64,000 nt of DNA, from the NCBI RefSeq assembly GCF_014641595.1, contig NZ_BMIA01000001.1, forward strand, positions 682,001 through 746,000, written 5' to 3'. The notes beneath the pieces are model-generated. The model saw only the letters and a program-made list of their open reading frames with translations. It had not been told where the DNA came from and searched no databases. The DNA is from Dyadobacter endophyticus (lineage in GTDB: Bacteria; Bacteroidota; Bacteroidia; Cytophagales; Spirosomataceae). Below are positions 46,100-55,737 of the stretch, piece by piece. The position numbers and the translations under genes were made by a program. The stretch's first letter is position 1. Every line of letters begins with the position of its first letter.

Positions 46100-47140
46100 T
46101 TATAGCGTAGCCATATCAATCACGAACCGGTACCGAACATCACCTTTGAGCATACGCTCGTAGGATGGGGTAATGTCTTTGATATCGATCAGTTCAATGT
46201 CGGACACAATGTTGTGTTCGGCACAGAAATCGAGCATTTCCTGTGTTTCGGCAATGCCCCCGATACCGGAGCCTGCCATGCTGCGACGACCTGTCAGCAA
46301 TGAAAACGGGTGAACAGAATAAGGCTCCGTCGGCACTCCTACATTGATCAGCGTTCCGTTCGTGCGGAGTAACGACAGGTACATATCCATATCGTGCACC
46401 GCCGAAACAGTGTCGAGAATAAAATCGAAACTGCCTTTTACGGCATTTACCTGCTCAGGATCAGAAGTTACTACGAAATGGTGCGCACCAAGGTCTTTTG
46501 CTGCTTGTTCTTTTGAAGCGGAAGTGCTTAGAACGGTCACTTCGGCACCGAATGCGACGCCGAACTTTACGCCCATATGGCCCAGGCCGCCTAAACCGAG
46601 TACAGCCAGTTTATGGCCTTTTCCGACTTTCCAGTGGCGGAGAGGGGAGTAAGTCGTGATTCCCGCACAAAGAAGGGGCGCGGTGGCTGCCAAAGGTAGT
46701 TTGTCCGAAACCGAAAGTACAAACTCCTCGCGTACCACAATCGTGTTGGAATAGCCGCCGTATGTGGGTAGACCGCTGCGGTCGAGATTGTTGTAAGTCT
46801 GCGTATTTCCCTCGAGGCAGTACTGCTCCAGGCCATCCTTACAATTTTCGCAGACCTGGCAGGAATCTACCATACAGCCCACACCGGCAAGGTCCCCGGT
46901 TTTGAATTTCTTTACGTGCGCGCCCACCTGCGTAATTTTCCCAACGATTTCATGGCCTGGCACCATCGGGAAAACGCCCGGAAACCATTCGTCCCTGATC
47001 TGGTGAAGATCGGAGTGGCAGACGCCGCAAAAGTGGATCTCGATCTGAACGTCATGGGGGCCGACGTCCCTTCTTTCAAATTCCCAGGGAGCCAGGTCGG
47101 TTTCGGGTGTTTGAGCTGCGTATGCTTTTGCTTGTATCAT
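46100..47140 (-). CDS. Zinc-dependent NAD(P) alcohol dehydrogenase (YahK/cinnamyl type)
   Basis: 346 residues. Catalytic zinc in FCGVCHSDLHQIRDEW and PMVPGHEIVG, structural zinc in the four-Cys segment CMVDSCQVCENCKDG, and the Rossmann motif LGLGGLGHMGVKFG. It reversibly reduces aldehydes to alcohols with NADPH preferred in the YahK group. Cytoplasmic, single gene, with a well-placed -7 box 28-35 bp upstream. Confidence 0.94.
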   Translation of the reverse strand: MIQAKAYAAQTPETDLAPWEFERRDVGPHDVQIEIHFCGVCHSDLHQIRDEWFPGVFPMVPGHEIVGKITQVGAHVKKFKTGDLAGVGCMVDSCQVCENCKDGLEQYCLEGNTQTYNNLDRSGLPTYGGYSNTIVVREEFVLSVSDKLPLAATAPLLCAGITTYSPLRHWKVGKGHKLAVLGLGGLGHMGVKFGVAFGAEVTVLSTSASKEQAAKDLGAHHFVVTSDPEQVNAVKGSFDFILDTVSAVHDMDMYLSLLRTNGTLINVGVPTEPYSVHPFSLLTGRRSMAGSGIGGIAETQEMLDFCAEHNIVSDIELIDIKDITPSYERMLKGDVRYRFVIDMATL

Positions 47141-47492
47141 GTCAGAATATGAGGTTGAATGCAGCTACAAAAATAGCAGCCTCCTTTCGATCAGGATTAA
47201 TACTTTCAAATCATTACTTATAGTTTTCAAACAATGCCCTTAACAGGCCATTTTCGAGCCCTTTCTTTTTCGTGAGTGGGAGATCGGATACTGCGACGAT
47301 AAAAAAAACAGCCCTGTGCATCCTAAAGGCGCGTGCGGAGCGTTTATTAATGCATGTGGGCTTGACGTATATCAGTGGTGCGTTCTTACACCGGATTTCA
47401 TCAGGAACTTAATGGATATGTTGATACGTTACCGGCTCATAGCGAAGAATTTAGTGCAAATTAGAACTATTACAACCATTTACAGGCAAAGT
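47141..47492. other. Divergent intergenic region upstream of the DUF6268-like gene
   Basis: 352 bp. It contains the alcohol dehydrogenase promoter at its left end and otherwise AT-rich sequence without a recognisable gene or RNA. An open frame extends back to 47316 in phase with the next gene, but its residues do not look like a leader peptide. Confidence 0.5.
47168..47175 (-). promoter_or_regulatory. Promoter -7 box of the alcohol dehydrogenase gene
   Basis: Minus-strand TATTTTTG matches TAnnTTTG exactly and lies 28 bp before the ATG. No clear TTTG at the -33 distance, so an activator may be needed. Confidence 0.4.
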
Positions 47493-48422
47493 ATGCAGTT
47501 TCGGAAGCCGGAGGCGTTTGCAATTTTCTTATCCTTGTGGGGCATAAGCATGGTTTGTTGTGCCCAGAAGCCCGGTTTGGCTGGAATGGCTCCGTCCAAA
47601 TGGATCACATTTCGTACGACGCATGCACCCGGAAAGGTGTACCGTTTCGCCAACAGCGGTACCAAGACTTTCACGAACGAGGAAATGTACGTCCGGGCGT
47701 GGATTCCGGTGATTCATAAAAAGAACTTCGCCTTGGTTCTTGGGCCTAATTACCGTGCTGAACAGCTGGAATTCAAGAGCAGTGGCGAAAACCCCGCGAA
47801 AAAGTTCGAGGGGTGGAACTTGCGGACATTCGCGCTGGACCTCAATTCATTTGTACGTCTCGACAGTACTTCATGGCTTTTGTTGACTTCCCACATCAAT
47901 AAAACGGGCAATTTTGCCATGCTTTCCGCCAAGCAAATTCCGCTGAACTACACCGTTTCCGCATCCTATTTGAAAAGACAATCACCTAACAAGGAAATCG
48001 GCGCAGGGATTATTTTTAATAAAAGCTATAAGCTGACCTTCCTGCCGGTTTTTGTCTTTAACTACAACTTCTCAGAAAAAGAGGGCGTGGAAATCATGCT
48101 CCCTAAGAAAATGGCATGGCGCCATAATCTTTCCCCCTACGACCGGCTGTATTTCAAAGCCGAGGCAGTCACGCGGACGTATTATCTTAACCAGGTCGCC
48201 GAAGGTACCCCCGATGTGTGCCGCCGGATAGACGTCGACATGGGAATCTCCTACAACCGCAGGTTCGGGAATTTCGCGGGCGTGGAGGTCTTTGGCGGTT
48301 ACCGCAAGAATATATCCAACAAAATGGTACAGGATGCGGTGCCGGTGCGTGCTTCCGGGCTTGCTGCGACCGTCGAATTCTACATTCAGCCGCCCAGTTT
48401 CAGGGGAAAAGCCCGGAAATAA
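47493..48422 (+). CDS. DUF6268-like outer-membrane beta-barrel protein
   Basis: 309 residues from the ATG at 47493, which gives a signal peptide (MQFRKPEAFAIFLSLWGISMVCCAQ). The remainder alternates hydrophobic and polar residues as in a small barrel: FTNEEMYVRAWIPVIHKKNFALVLGPNYR, SWLLLTSHINKTGNFAM, YKLTFLPVFVFNYNFSEKEG, VDMGISYNRRFGNFAGVEVFGGY. The DVCRRIDVDMGISYNRRF-like end resembles DUF6268 proteins. No catalytic motif; probably a structural or porin-like protein. Family name is a resemblance only. Confidence 0.7.
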   Translation: MQFRKPEAFAIFLSLWGISMVCCAQKPGLAGMAPSKWITFRTTHAPGKVYRFANSGTKTFTNEEMYVRAWIPVIHKKNFALVLGPNYRAEQLEFKSSGENPAKKFEGWNLRTFALDLNSFVRLDSTSWLLLTSHINKTGNFAMLSAKQIPLNYTVSASYLKRQSPNKEIGAGIIFNKSYKLTFLPVFVFNYNFSEKEGVEIMLPKKMAWRHNLSPYDRLYFKAEAVTRTYYLNQVAEGTPDVCRRIDVDMGISYNRRFGNFAGVEVFGGYRKNISNKMVQDAVPVRASGLAATVEFYIQPPSFRGKARK

Positions 48423-48436
48423 CGCTTCACAATATG

Positions 48437-48465
48437 TTGATTTGAGAGGGTACGAATTAACTTTC
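48437..48465 (+). promoter_or_regulatory. Possible promoter of the phytase-like gene
   Basis: TTG at 48437-48439, 18-bp spacer, TAACTTTC at 48458-48465 (one mismatch to TAnnTTTG). Leader would be about 40 nt. Confidence 0.35.
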
Positions 48466-48512
48466 GGGTAAAATCGGCCGGTGTAGTTTTACGCAAACTA
48501 ACCTGGATACAG

Positions 48513-49808
48513 ATGAAGCCCTTTTTACTTTCCCTGATTTCGACAGCTGCTGCCGTTGCGATATTAAATAGCTGCGCAGACCATAGCGTTCCCACAGAAA
48601 ATTATCCCGATAGGGCAGAAGCACAAAACCCGGCGATCATCACGCAAGTCGGTAATGTAAAAGTATACAACGGTGGCTTCGGATCGGCTGTGGTGCAGGA
48701 CCCGAACGACCATATGGTTTTTTACCTGCTTACCGATCGCGGTTCTAATATCGACGGCACGGTTGCCGATTCGAAGGTATTCGCAGATCCTGGCTTTGCG
48801 CCGCAAATCGGCAAGTTCAGGCTGATCGGAGACCAGCTGGTTCTGGAAAAGACCATCGACCTTAAAAATGAGAGCGGAGCAAAACTCAACGGCCTCCCAA
48901 ACCCTCCCGGATTTGGGTACAGCGGAGAGCTGGCGCTGGATGTAAACAATAATACGCTCCCTAAGAGCGTCGATGGGCTGGATTCGGAAGGTCTGGCGCT
49001 CGCACCTGACGGGACCTTCTGGGTGAGCGATGAATATGGTCCTCATATCGTCCATTTTGATGCGAACGGCAAGACGATCGAACGGATTAATCCATTCGGC
49101 AATGGGACAGGAGGTCGGAAAATACCTTTGGTACTGGCTAAAAGGCGCCCAAACCGCGGAATGGAGGGGCTTACAATTACTCCCGACGGCAAAACCCTCG
49201 TAGGCATTATGCAATTCCCGCTCTACAACCCTTCGGCCAGCGACGTGTCCGGCTCGCTGGTAACGCGTATTCTTAGCTTCGACATCGCCACTGGCCTCAG
49301 CAAGGAGTATGTGTACCTGATCGACCGCGCCAATTTGCAGGCGAACAGCGAGATCGTAGCGATTGACAACACATCTTTCCTCGTGCTCGAACGGGATGGT
49401 GAATACGCAACCAATGCCAATCGCGCGTCAGTGATCAAAAAAGTGTACAAAGTAGACCTGAGTAATGCTACCGACATCTCCGATCCGGCCAACGGTGCCA
49501 ACGGCAAGTTATTTGGCGGGCTTACGGTGGAGCAGCTGAAAACTGCGGCTAACCTGACTGCCAATGGTATCAAACCTGTAACAAAGACGCTTGTCGCTGA
49601 CCTGATGGCCGATATTCCGGCGCTTTATCCGCACGACAAGGCCGAAGGCATCACGATCATCAACTCGACGACCATCGCTATTTCAAACGACGACGATTTC
49701 GGCGTAGTTGGGGCGGGCGGTGTTTATGCGCAGAAACTTCTGCCGGCTACCGGCGCTGTGGACCGCAACACGATCTACTTCGTAAAACTCAAACAGCCAC
49801 TTTGGTAA
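48513..49808 (+). CDS. Phytase-like (PF13449-type) propeller lipoprotein
   Basis: 431 residues with a lipoprotein signal (AAVAILNSC). The beta-propeller of the 'esterase-like activity of phytase' family is recognisable: MVFYLLTDRGSNIDG, VDGLDSEGLALAPDGTFWVSDEYGPHIVHFD, RGMEGLTITPDGKTLVGIMQ, IAISNDDDFGVVGAG. The family name comes from weak similarity to phytases; enzymatic activity is often unproven. Located in the periplasm or on the outer membrane. Ends in an intrinsic terminator and stands 297 bp upstream of the third SusCD pair. Confidence 0.88.
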   Translation: MKPFLLSLISTAAAVAILNSCADHSVPTENYPDRAEAQNPAIITQVGNVKVYNGGFGSAVVQDPNDHMVFYLLTDRGSNIDGTVADSKVFADPGFAPQIGKFRLIGDQLVLEKTIDLKNESGAKLNGLPNPPGFGYSGELALDVNNNTLPKSVDGLDSEGLALAPDGTFWVSDEYGPHIVHFDANGKTIERINPFGNGTGGRKIPLVLAKRRPNRGMEGLTITPDGKTLVGIMQFPLYNPSASDVSGSLVTRILSFDIATGLSKEYVYLIDRANLQANSEIVAIDNTSFLVLERDGEYATNANRASVIKKVYKVDLSNATDISDPANGANGKLFGGLTVEQLKTAANLTANGIKPVTKTLVADLMADIPALYPHDKAEGITIINSTTIAISNDDDFGVVGAGGVYAQKLLPATGAVDRNTIYFVKLKQPLW

Positions 49809-49825
49809 TAATCCCAATTTTCAAG

Positions 49826-49860
49826 CGGGTGCGGGGCTTTGCGCTGCACCCGTAATTTTT
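49826..49860 (+). terminator. Rho-independent terminator after the phytase-like gene
   Basis: Stem CGGGTGC (49826-49832) / GCACCCG (49846-49852) with a 13-nt loop, then TAATTTTT. It separates the phytase-like gene from the following SusCD transcript. Confidence 0.7.
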
Positions 49861-49986
49861 ATTGGCACTTCTTCGAAAGGCATTGCAGTGAAGTAGTCGC
49901 GCAAAAGCAACGTATATGAGCTGCGCGTGCGTTGGTGATCGGTTTTTTCTGGTTCTTTAAAACTTTACATTTTCATAATAAACAGG

Positions 49987-50019
49987 TTTGATTCGCTTAA
50001 TAGGTAAAAAATACTTTTG
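49987..50019 (+). promoter_or_regulatory. Consensus Bacteroidota promoter of the third SusCD pair
   Basis: TTTG at 49987-49990, a 21-bp spacer and TACTTTTG at 50012-50019, both matching the consensus exactly. The predicted start near 50026 gives an 80-nt leader before the ATG at 50106. Confidence 0.75.
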
Positions 50020-50105
50020 CGCTCGATTTTTAAACACAACGCAGAAAGGTTGTAAAGCGAATCGAAATGTGTTTTCTTGTTTTTGTTAAATTTTTTAAGA
50101 CTATT

Positions 50106-53100
50106 ATGAAGAAACTGATACTACCAATTGTTCCGTTGGTCATCACAGGTATCCTGGTTTTCAGTCCGGGTAGGTGTGCAGTGGCTTCTGGTAAGGGCCG
50201 GATGATCTTTGAGATGCCAACCCGCGCATTGACCGTGACGGGTAAGGTGGTGGATGAGACCGGTCAGCCGCTGCTCGGCGTTACGGTTTTGGAAAAAGGT
50301 ACTCACAAAGGTACGGTAACCGACGCTGCGGGTAGTTTTTCGCTTGAAGCCGGAGCTGGTTCTACGCTTGTGTTTTCTTTTGTTGGCTTCATCGCGCAGG
50401 AAGTGGTGGTTTCGGGCAATGCACCCCTGGCCGTTACTTTGAAAGAGAATGCGATGATGCTGAACGAGTTTGTAGCGGTGGGTTATTCGACGATGCGGAA
50501 AAGCGACCTCACCGGCGCAATTTCCAGCGTAAAGGCAAAGGAATTGAATCTCAGTACCCCGACTGTCGGACAGGCGCTGGTGGGTAAAGTGGCAGGTGTG
50601 CAGATCTCGCAGGTGAGCGGCGCGCCTTACGTGGGTACGAAGATTCGCGTGCGTGGCGTAGGATCGGTGAATGCGAGCTCGGATCCTTTGTATGTGATCG
50701 ACGGCTATCCGGCTGGCAACGATGTTTTCATTAACCCTAATGATATTGAATCGATCGATATCCTCAAAGATGCCGCGTCGGCGGCCATTTACGGTTCGCG
50801 TGCTGCGGGTGGGGTCGTGCTGATTACCACCAAGAGAGGGAAAGAAGGAAAGGGCCGGTTGGAGTACGAGTATCAGTTTGGCATGCACCAGCTCAGTAAA
50901 AAAGTTGACCTTTTGAACTCCTCCGAGTTCGGTCAGCTGATGATCGATGGCCGGAATGCGAGCTATCGCGACCTGATGGTGAATGCGGGCAAAACCTGGA
51001 ACGACGGGATGTATTCCGACGATAATGCCACCCGTATCAAAAATGTGGGTAATGCGGGTTCGGTAAGCATTCCGACTGATTTATACGATTTTGCGAACCA
51101 GAAGCTGATTACTCCGAAATACAATACAGACTGGCAGAACGAGCTCTACCGAAACGCGCCGGTGCACCGTCATAACATTTCGTTTTCGGGCGGGAAAAAT
51201 GGCTTGCGTTATGCGATCAGCGGCGGGCAGCTCAACCAGCAGGGGATTATTCTGAGCACCGGCCAGCACCGGACGAATTTCCGGACGAACCTGGATGCGG
51301 ACATTAACAAAAAGCTGAAAGTAGGCGCCAACCTCGCATTTACCTATAATACCAACCGTGAAGTGCAGGAAGGACGTTTCGACAAAGGCCCGATCCTTGG
51401 CGCATTGATTTACATGCCGATTTTCAAGGCGTACAATGAGGATGGTAACCTTTCGAAAAACGAAGCGGCAGCATTAAGCTCGGGGTATGGGTACCAGTCC
51501 ATTGAGAATCCGGTCGCATTGGCAACCGAAACGCATATCAATCGCAAAGGCCAGCGTGGGACGTTTAATGGTTTTGCTACCTATGAGATCATTCCAGACC
51601 TGACTTTTAAGGTTAACCTCGGTTTACAGACCTACAACGAGAAATACGAATTTTATGCGCCAACCAGTCTGAGCAGCGGCGCGAACCCGCCGGGATCACC
51701 ACAAGCCATTGCGGCGGCAAATGCCGTGTCGACGATGACGACCCAAATGGACAAGCTGGCAGAGTTTACATTGAACTACAAAAAACAAATCGGCAAGCAT
51801 AGCATTGATGGTTTAGTGGGGTATACCGCGCAGGAAAACAACCGCGACATTGTTTCGGTAACTGCTCGCGGGTTTTCCAACGACCGCATCGTGGAAATTA
51901 CCGGAAAAGGTGCCGATGCGACGCTTTTCTCTCTTAACACAGGAACTGACCAGACCGGCAAAGTGAACTGGACATTGCTTTCGTACCTGGCACGCGCTGC
52001 CTATAACTACGATGGCAAGTATTACCTGACGGCTACATTCCGTACCGATGGTTCGTCGCGTTTCGGCCCGAATAACCGCTGGGGTAACTTCCCGTCGGTA
52101 TCTGCCGGATGGAATATCTCCAACGAGCAGTTCTATAAAGATGCGTTAGGCAACAACTCGACTTTGAAACTGCGTGCAAGCTGGGGGTTGAGCGGTAACA
52201 ACAATATCGGTAACTATAACTTCCTGCAGACCATGGCTGCGCCGGGTGGGGTAGTGTATGGAAACGGAACCGTGAATACCGCCCTGTGGGCAACGGGCAT
52301 CAAGGACCTGAACCTGGGCTGGGAGTCGACCTCGCAGTATAATTTTGGTGCCGACCTGGGCCTTTTTAACGACCGTTTGTCGATCATGGCGAACTATTAC
52401 ATCAGCCGCTCGTACAACCTGTTGTTCAATCAGCCATTGTCGGCAATTTCCGGTGCTTCTACGATTTTGACCAACCTCAGAAACTCGAAAGTGCAGAACA
52501 AGGGTATCGACCTTCAAGTGGATGCCCGGGTGATCTCGACCCAGGATTTTGACCTGAATGTAAGTGGTAATGTTTCGGTAAACCGCAATAAAGTACTCGA
52601 TATGGGCGGCGCCAGCACGATCATTACCAACGGTGCCGAGCGCTCTTACCTGACCCACATTACACAGGAAGGCCGGCCGATCGGTATGTTTTATGGTTTT
52701 AAAGTGAAAGGAATGGTTCGGGAGTCGGATATGGAGAATATTGCCGCAGATAATGCGGTTTATAATTCGTCGACGCAGTCGTATCCGGCTGGTTATCAGC
52801 TTAAAGGTCCTGCCCGCTCATCGGCTTCTACCAATCCGCTTCGCCCGGGAGACCTGTATTTCGAAGACGTGAATAACGACGGTGTGGTAAACGATGCGGA
52901 CAAACGTGTGATCGGCTCGCCGCATGCGAAATTCACTTACGGGTTTGCGATCACTGCCAGCTACAAGAACTTCGATTTCAGCTCTTCTTTCAACGGGACC
53001 TATGGAAATAAGGTGCTCGATGGCCAGGATTATTACCTCTATAACATGGAAGGATCGGGTAACCAGTATGCGAAGGTGGCAAACCGCTACCGCTCCGAAT

Positions 53101-53438
53101 CTCAACCGGGTGACGGCCATGTGTACCGCGCCTCACGTGGGGGAACGCAAAGCAACAGCACGCGTCTGTCAACCTTCTATTTGCAGGACGGTTCATTCCT
53201 GAGATGTACCAACCTGACATTAGGCTACAACATGAGCAGCATCGGCAGCCTGACCAACAACGCCGTCAGCGCGTTGCGCTTGTACGTGGGTGTAGACAAT
53301 GCTTTCACTTTGACCAAGTACCTGGGTTACAACCCGGAGGTAGATTATAACAACGGGGCTAACCTGACGCCGGGTGTCGACTACGGAAAATACCCGCTCG
53401 TGCGTGCCTACAACATCGGTGCCCGTATCACATTTTAA
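50106..53438 (+). CDS. SusC/RagA-type TonB-linked outer-membrane transporter (third pair)
   Basis: 1110 residues from the ATG at 50106; an ATG at 50067 would give an atypical hydrophobic extension. Signal peptide about 1-28, carboxypeptidase-regulatory domain (VTGKVVDETGQPLLGVTVLEKG), plug (FVAVGYSTMRKSDLTGAIS, SSDPLYVIDGYPAGND, AAIYGSRAAGGVVLITTKRG) and barrel ending AYNIGARITF with terminal Phe. Normal plan. Strong promoter 90 bp upstream and a terminator after the SusD gene define a two-gene transcription unit. Confidence 0.94.
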   Translation: MKKLILPIVPLVITGILVFSPGRCAVASGKGRMIFEMPTRALTVTGKVVDETGQPLLGVTVLEKGTHKGTVTDAAGSFSLEAGAGSTLVFSFVGFIAQEVVVSGNAPLAVTLKENAMMLNEFVAVGYSTMRKSDLTGAISSVKAKELNLSTPTVGQALVGKVAGVQISQVSGAPYVGTKIRVRGVGSVNASSDPLYVIDGYPAGNDVFINPNDIESIDILKDAASAAIYGSRAAGGVVLITTKRGKEGKGRLEYEYQFGMHQLSKKVDLLNSSEFGQLMIDGRNASYRDLMVNAGKTWNDGMYSDDNATRIKNVGNAGSVSIPTDLYDFANQKLITPKYNTDWQNELYRNAPVHRHNISFSGGKNGLRYAISGGQLNQQGIILSTGQHRTNFRTNLDADINKKLKVGANLAFTYNTNREVQEGRFDKGPILGALIYMPIFKAYNEDGNLSKNEAAALSSGYGYQSIENPVALATETHINRKGQRGTFNGFATYEIIPDLTFKVNLGLQTYNEKYEFYAPTSLSSGANPPGSPQAIAAANAVSTMTTQMDKLAEFTLNYKKQIGKHSIDGLVGYTAQENNRDIVSVTARGFSNDRIVEITGKGADATLFSLNTGTDQTGKVNWTLLSYLARAAYNYDGKYYLTATFRTDGSSRFGPNNRWGNFPSVSAGWNISNEQFYKDALGNNSTLKLRASWGLSGNNNIGNYNFLQTMAAPGGVVYGNGTVNTALWATGIKDLNLGWESTSQYNFGADLGLFNDRLSIMANYYISRSYNLLFNQPLSAISGASTILTNLRNSKVQNKGIDLQVDARVISTQDFDLNVSGNVSVNRNKVLDMGGASTIITNGAERSYLTHITQEGRPIGMFYGFKVKGMVRESDMENIAADNAVYNSSTQSYPAGYQLKGPARSSASTNPLRPGDLYFEDVNNDGVVNDADKRVIGSPHAKFTYGFAITASYKNFDFSSSFNGTYGNKVLDGQDYYLYNMEGSGNQYAKVANRYRSESQPGDGHVYRASRGGTQSNSTRLSTFYLQDGSFLRCTNLTLGYNMSSIGSLTNNAVSALRLYVGVDNAFTLTKYLGYNPEVDYNNGANLTPGVDYGKYPLVRAYNIGARITF

Positions 53439-53450
53439 GCAGCAGAAGAG

Positions 53451-54992
53451 ATGATCAAGCGTAAATACATTTTCAATACATTATTTTCTGCATTCGGGCT
53501 GGTAGTGCTGGCGGGTTGTTCAAACGACTTTTTGGACCAGGAAAATCCCAATGCGGTGTCGGCGCCCACTTTTTACAGGTCGCCCGACGACGTGGCACTG
53601 GCCGTGAACGGTATCTACAACTCGCTCCGCGATGGTAACGGCATCGGCGAGAATAGCGGTTTGTTCAGTGAGGAGCGTTCCGACAATACCGGCCGCAACG
53701 ATAACCAGTCGAATGCCGGTGAACCGTTCCAGTTCAATGATTTTTCGCTTTTGCCGAGTAATACCTACCTGAAATCGCACTGGCTGACACTGTTCCAAAT
53801 GGTGACGCGCTGCAACCAGGTGCTGGCGGGAATTGAGCGCGTAACTTTTGCGGACAACAATCTGAAAGAGCAATACAAAGCCGAAGCGAAATTCATCCGC
53901 GCATTGACCTACTTCCATCTCGTGCGCAAATGGGGCGACGTGCCTCTGGTAACCAGGGAGCTGCTCAGCACCGAGGAAGTAACTGCGGCGACCTTCCGCG
54001 AAAAGCAGGATGTGGTATACAACCAGATCGTGCAGGACCTGAAAGATGCGGTAGCTTCGACCCTGCCGGATAAGCAGACTGCCAATACCAAAGGTAAGGT
54101 GACCAAAAATGCCGCCAATGCATTGCTGGGCCAGGTATACCTGACCATGGCGACCACATTGAATGCCGCGAACCGCGCTGTATACCTGAACGAGGCTAAA
54201 AAATATCTGACGGCTTCGTACAACCTGCGCTCTTTCGGGGAGTTGAAGGAAGTGCCGTATGCAGACGTTTTTGATGTGGCTAAAAAATCGACGAATGCGG
54301 AGATCATTTTTCAGGTTGTGAACAAGCAGGGTGATATCAACTTCTCATCTTCTATCGCCCGTAATAACCAGGCGAAAGGCGAGACGATTAATTCATTGTT
54401 CGCATCGTCAGGCTCGGGCGGTAATGTCACGCCGGACCTTGTGCAGGACTATGAAGAAGGCGATATCAGAAAGGAATTTTCGATCAAATATGCCAATGAC
54501 CCGATTGTGAAGGACTATTTTATCACCAAATACCGCGACGCCAGTTCGGCAGCGACTACCAACGGCTACGGCGGCAATGACTGGATACTGATCCGCTATG
54601 CCGACGTGCTCTTGATGCTCGCCGAAGTAAATATGCAACTGGGCGACGAACCCGCCGCCATCGCCTTTCTCGACCAGGTCCGCGGGCGTGCAGGCTTACC
54701 GAAATATGCAGCTGCCAAAGCGAGCGCGGATTATGCTGCCAAATATCCGACTTTGAAACTCGCTATCCTTCATGAACGACGTGTAGAGCTAGCGTTTGAA
54801 AATCACCGCTGGTTCGACCTGCTGCGTTACTTTACGACCGACGAACTTGTGGCTTATGTCAAAAGCAAAAAACAGGAGAATTTCGGTATAGCCAAACTCA
54901 GCAACTTTGGTAAAAAGGACCGTTACTATCCGATTCCGTTTGATGAAACCAAACTGAACCCGGAGAAAATGTACCAGAACGAAGGCTACTAA
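53451..54992 (+). CDS. SusD/RagB-type outer-membrane lipoprotein (third pair)
   Basis: 513 residues with lipobox LVVLAGC. SusD features: NDFLDQENPNAVSAPTFYRSPDDVALAVNGIYNSL, EAKFIRALTYFHLVRKWGDVPLVTRE, DWILIRYADVLLMLAEVNMQLGD, HERRVELAFENHRWFDLLRYF, and the canonical end YYPIPFDETKLNPEKMYQNEGY. 12 bp after SusC. Followed by a strong intrinsic terminator. Binds the transporter's ligand at the cell surface; ligand unknown. Confidence 0.94.
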   Translation: MIKRKYIFNTLFSAFGLVVLAGCSNDFLDQENPNAVSAPTFYRSPDDVALAVNGIYNSLRDGNGIGENSGLFSEERSDNTGRNDNQSNAGEPFQFNDFSLLPSNTYLKSHWLTLFQMVTRCNQVLAGIERVTFADNNLKEQYKAEAKFIRALTYFHLVRKWGDVPLVTRELLSTEEVTAATFREKQDVVYNQIVQDLKDAVASTLPDKQTANTKGKVTKNAANALLGQVYLTMATTLNAANRAVYLNEAKKYLTASYNLRSFGELKEVPYADVFDVAKKSTNAEIIFQVVNKQGDINFSSSIARNNQAKGETINSLFASSGSGGNVTPDLVQDYEEGDIRKEFSIKYANDPIVKDYFITKYRDASSAATTNGYGGNDWILIRYADVLLMLAEVNMQLGDEPAAIAFLDQVRGRAGLPKYAAAKASADYAAKYPTLKLAILHERRVELAFENHRWFDLLRYFTTDELVAYVKSKKQENFGIAKLSNFGKKDRYYPIPFDETKLNPEKMYQNEGY

Positions 54993-55012
54993 AACCTAAA
55001 CCGGCTATTGCT

Positions 55013-55043
55013 AACCCTGCGCTTCCCAAGCGCAGGGTTTTTT
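55013..55043 (+). terminator. Rho-independent terminator of the third SusCD unit
   Basis: Perfect 12-bp stem AACCCTGCGCTT (55013-55024) / AAGCGCAGGGTT (55028-55039) with a 3-nt loop and a T run at 55038-55043. Classical intrinsic terminator 21 bp after the SusD stop. Confidence 0.9.
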
Positions 55044-55057
55044 GTTTTGGAGCATAG

Positions 55058-55065
55058 TATATTTG
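55058..55065 (+). promoter_or_regulatory. Promoter -7 box of the Crp-type regulator gene
   Basis: TATATTTG, an exact TAnnTTTG match, 24 bp before the ATG. The -33 position overlaps the terminator stem and shows no TTTG. Confidence 0.4.
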
Positions 55066-55088
55066 AATTGATATTCTAAAAAAGTATT

Positions 55089-55661
55089 ATGCCTCAAAGA
55101 CTAATTTCGATCCTGCAACTCACCAAAGCTATCCCGTCCGCAGATCAGGAAATGATCCTGAATGCCTTTACAATGCGGGAGTTCCGGGAGGGTGATGTGC
55201 TATTCAAGGGTGGGAAGATTTGCCAGGAAATGTTTTTTGTGCTGAATGGCGTTTTGCGCATCATGGTCACCAATGAGAAAGGCAACGAGGTAACGCATTA
55301 CTTTTTAAAAGAAAACCAGTTCTGCACGATCCTGAACAGCTTCAATAACAATGTGACGGCGCACGAAAGCATTTGCGCGGCCTGTCACGTGCAGGTGCTG
55401 AGCATTTCCAAGACCGAATTGTGGACGCTTTACTCCCGCGTGCCCTATCTGAAGGCGTTGATCGACACGATTACCAACCAAACATTGCTGGAAAAGATCC
55501 AGATCCGGAACGCCTATCTTGGTCAGGATTCGGCCACCCGGTATCACCAATTTCTGATCAGGCAGACGGATATTGCTACCCGCGTCCCGCTTTCAGATGT
55601 CGCCTCCTATCTTGGCATTACGCCGCAATCGCTCAGTCGCATCCGGAGAAACCTGCGCTGA
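55089..55661 (+). CDS. Crp/Fnr-family transcriptional regulator
   Basis: 190 residues. N-terminal cyclic-nucleotide-binding-type beta-roll (FREGDVLFKGGKICQEMFFVLNGVLRIMV), a long helix (LIDTITNQTLLEKIQIRNAYLG) and a short HTH (LSDVASYLGITPQSLSRIRRNLR) at the very end. The nucleotide-binding PRAAT-like loop is not conserved, as usual for Bacteroidota members, so ligand binding is doubtful. The SDR gene starts 77 bp after its stop on the same strand and is the likely target or partner. Confidence 0.9.
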   Translation: MPQRLISILQLTKAIPSADQEMILNAFTMREFREGDVLFKGGKICQEMFFVLNGVLRIMVTNEKGNEVTHYFLKENQFCTILNSFNNNVTAHESICAACHVQVLSISKTELWTLYSRVPYLKALIDTITNQTLLEKIQIRNAYLGQDSATRYHQFLIRQTDIATRVPLSDVASYLGITPQSLSRIRRNLR

Positions 55662-55737
55662 AAACCGTTTTTACCAATTGTTAAGTGCTTTGGCTGTCCG
55701 GCAGGGGAGATTTGTGCTGTCAAAACAATCAGAACAA

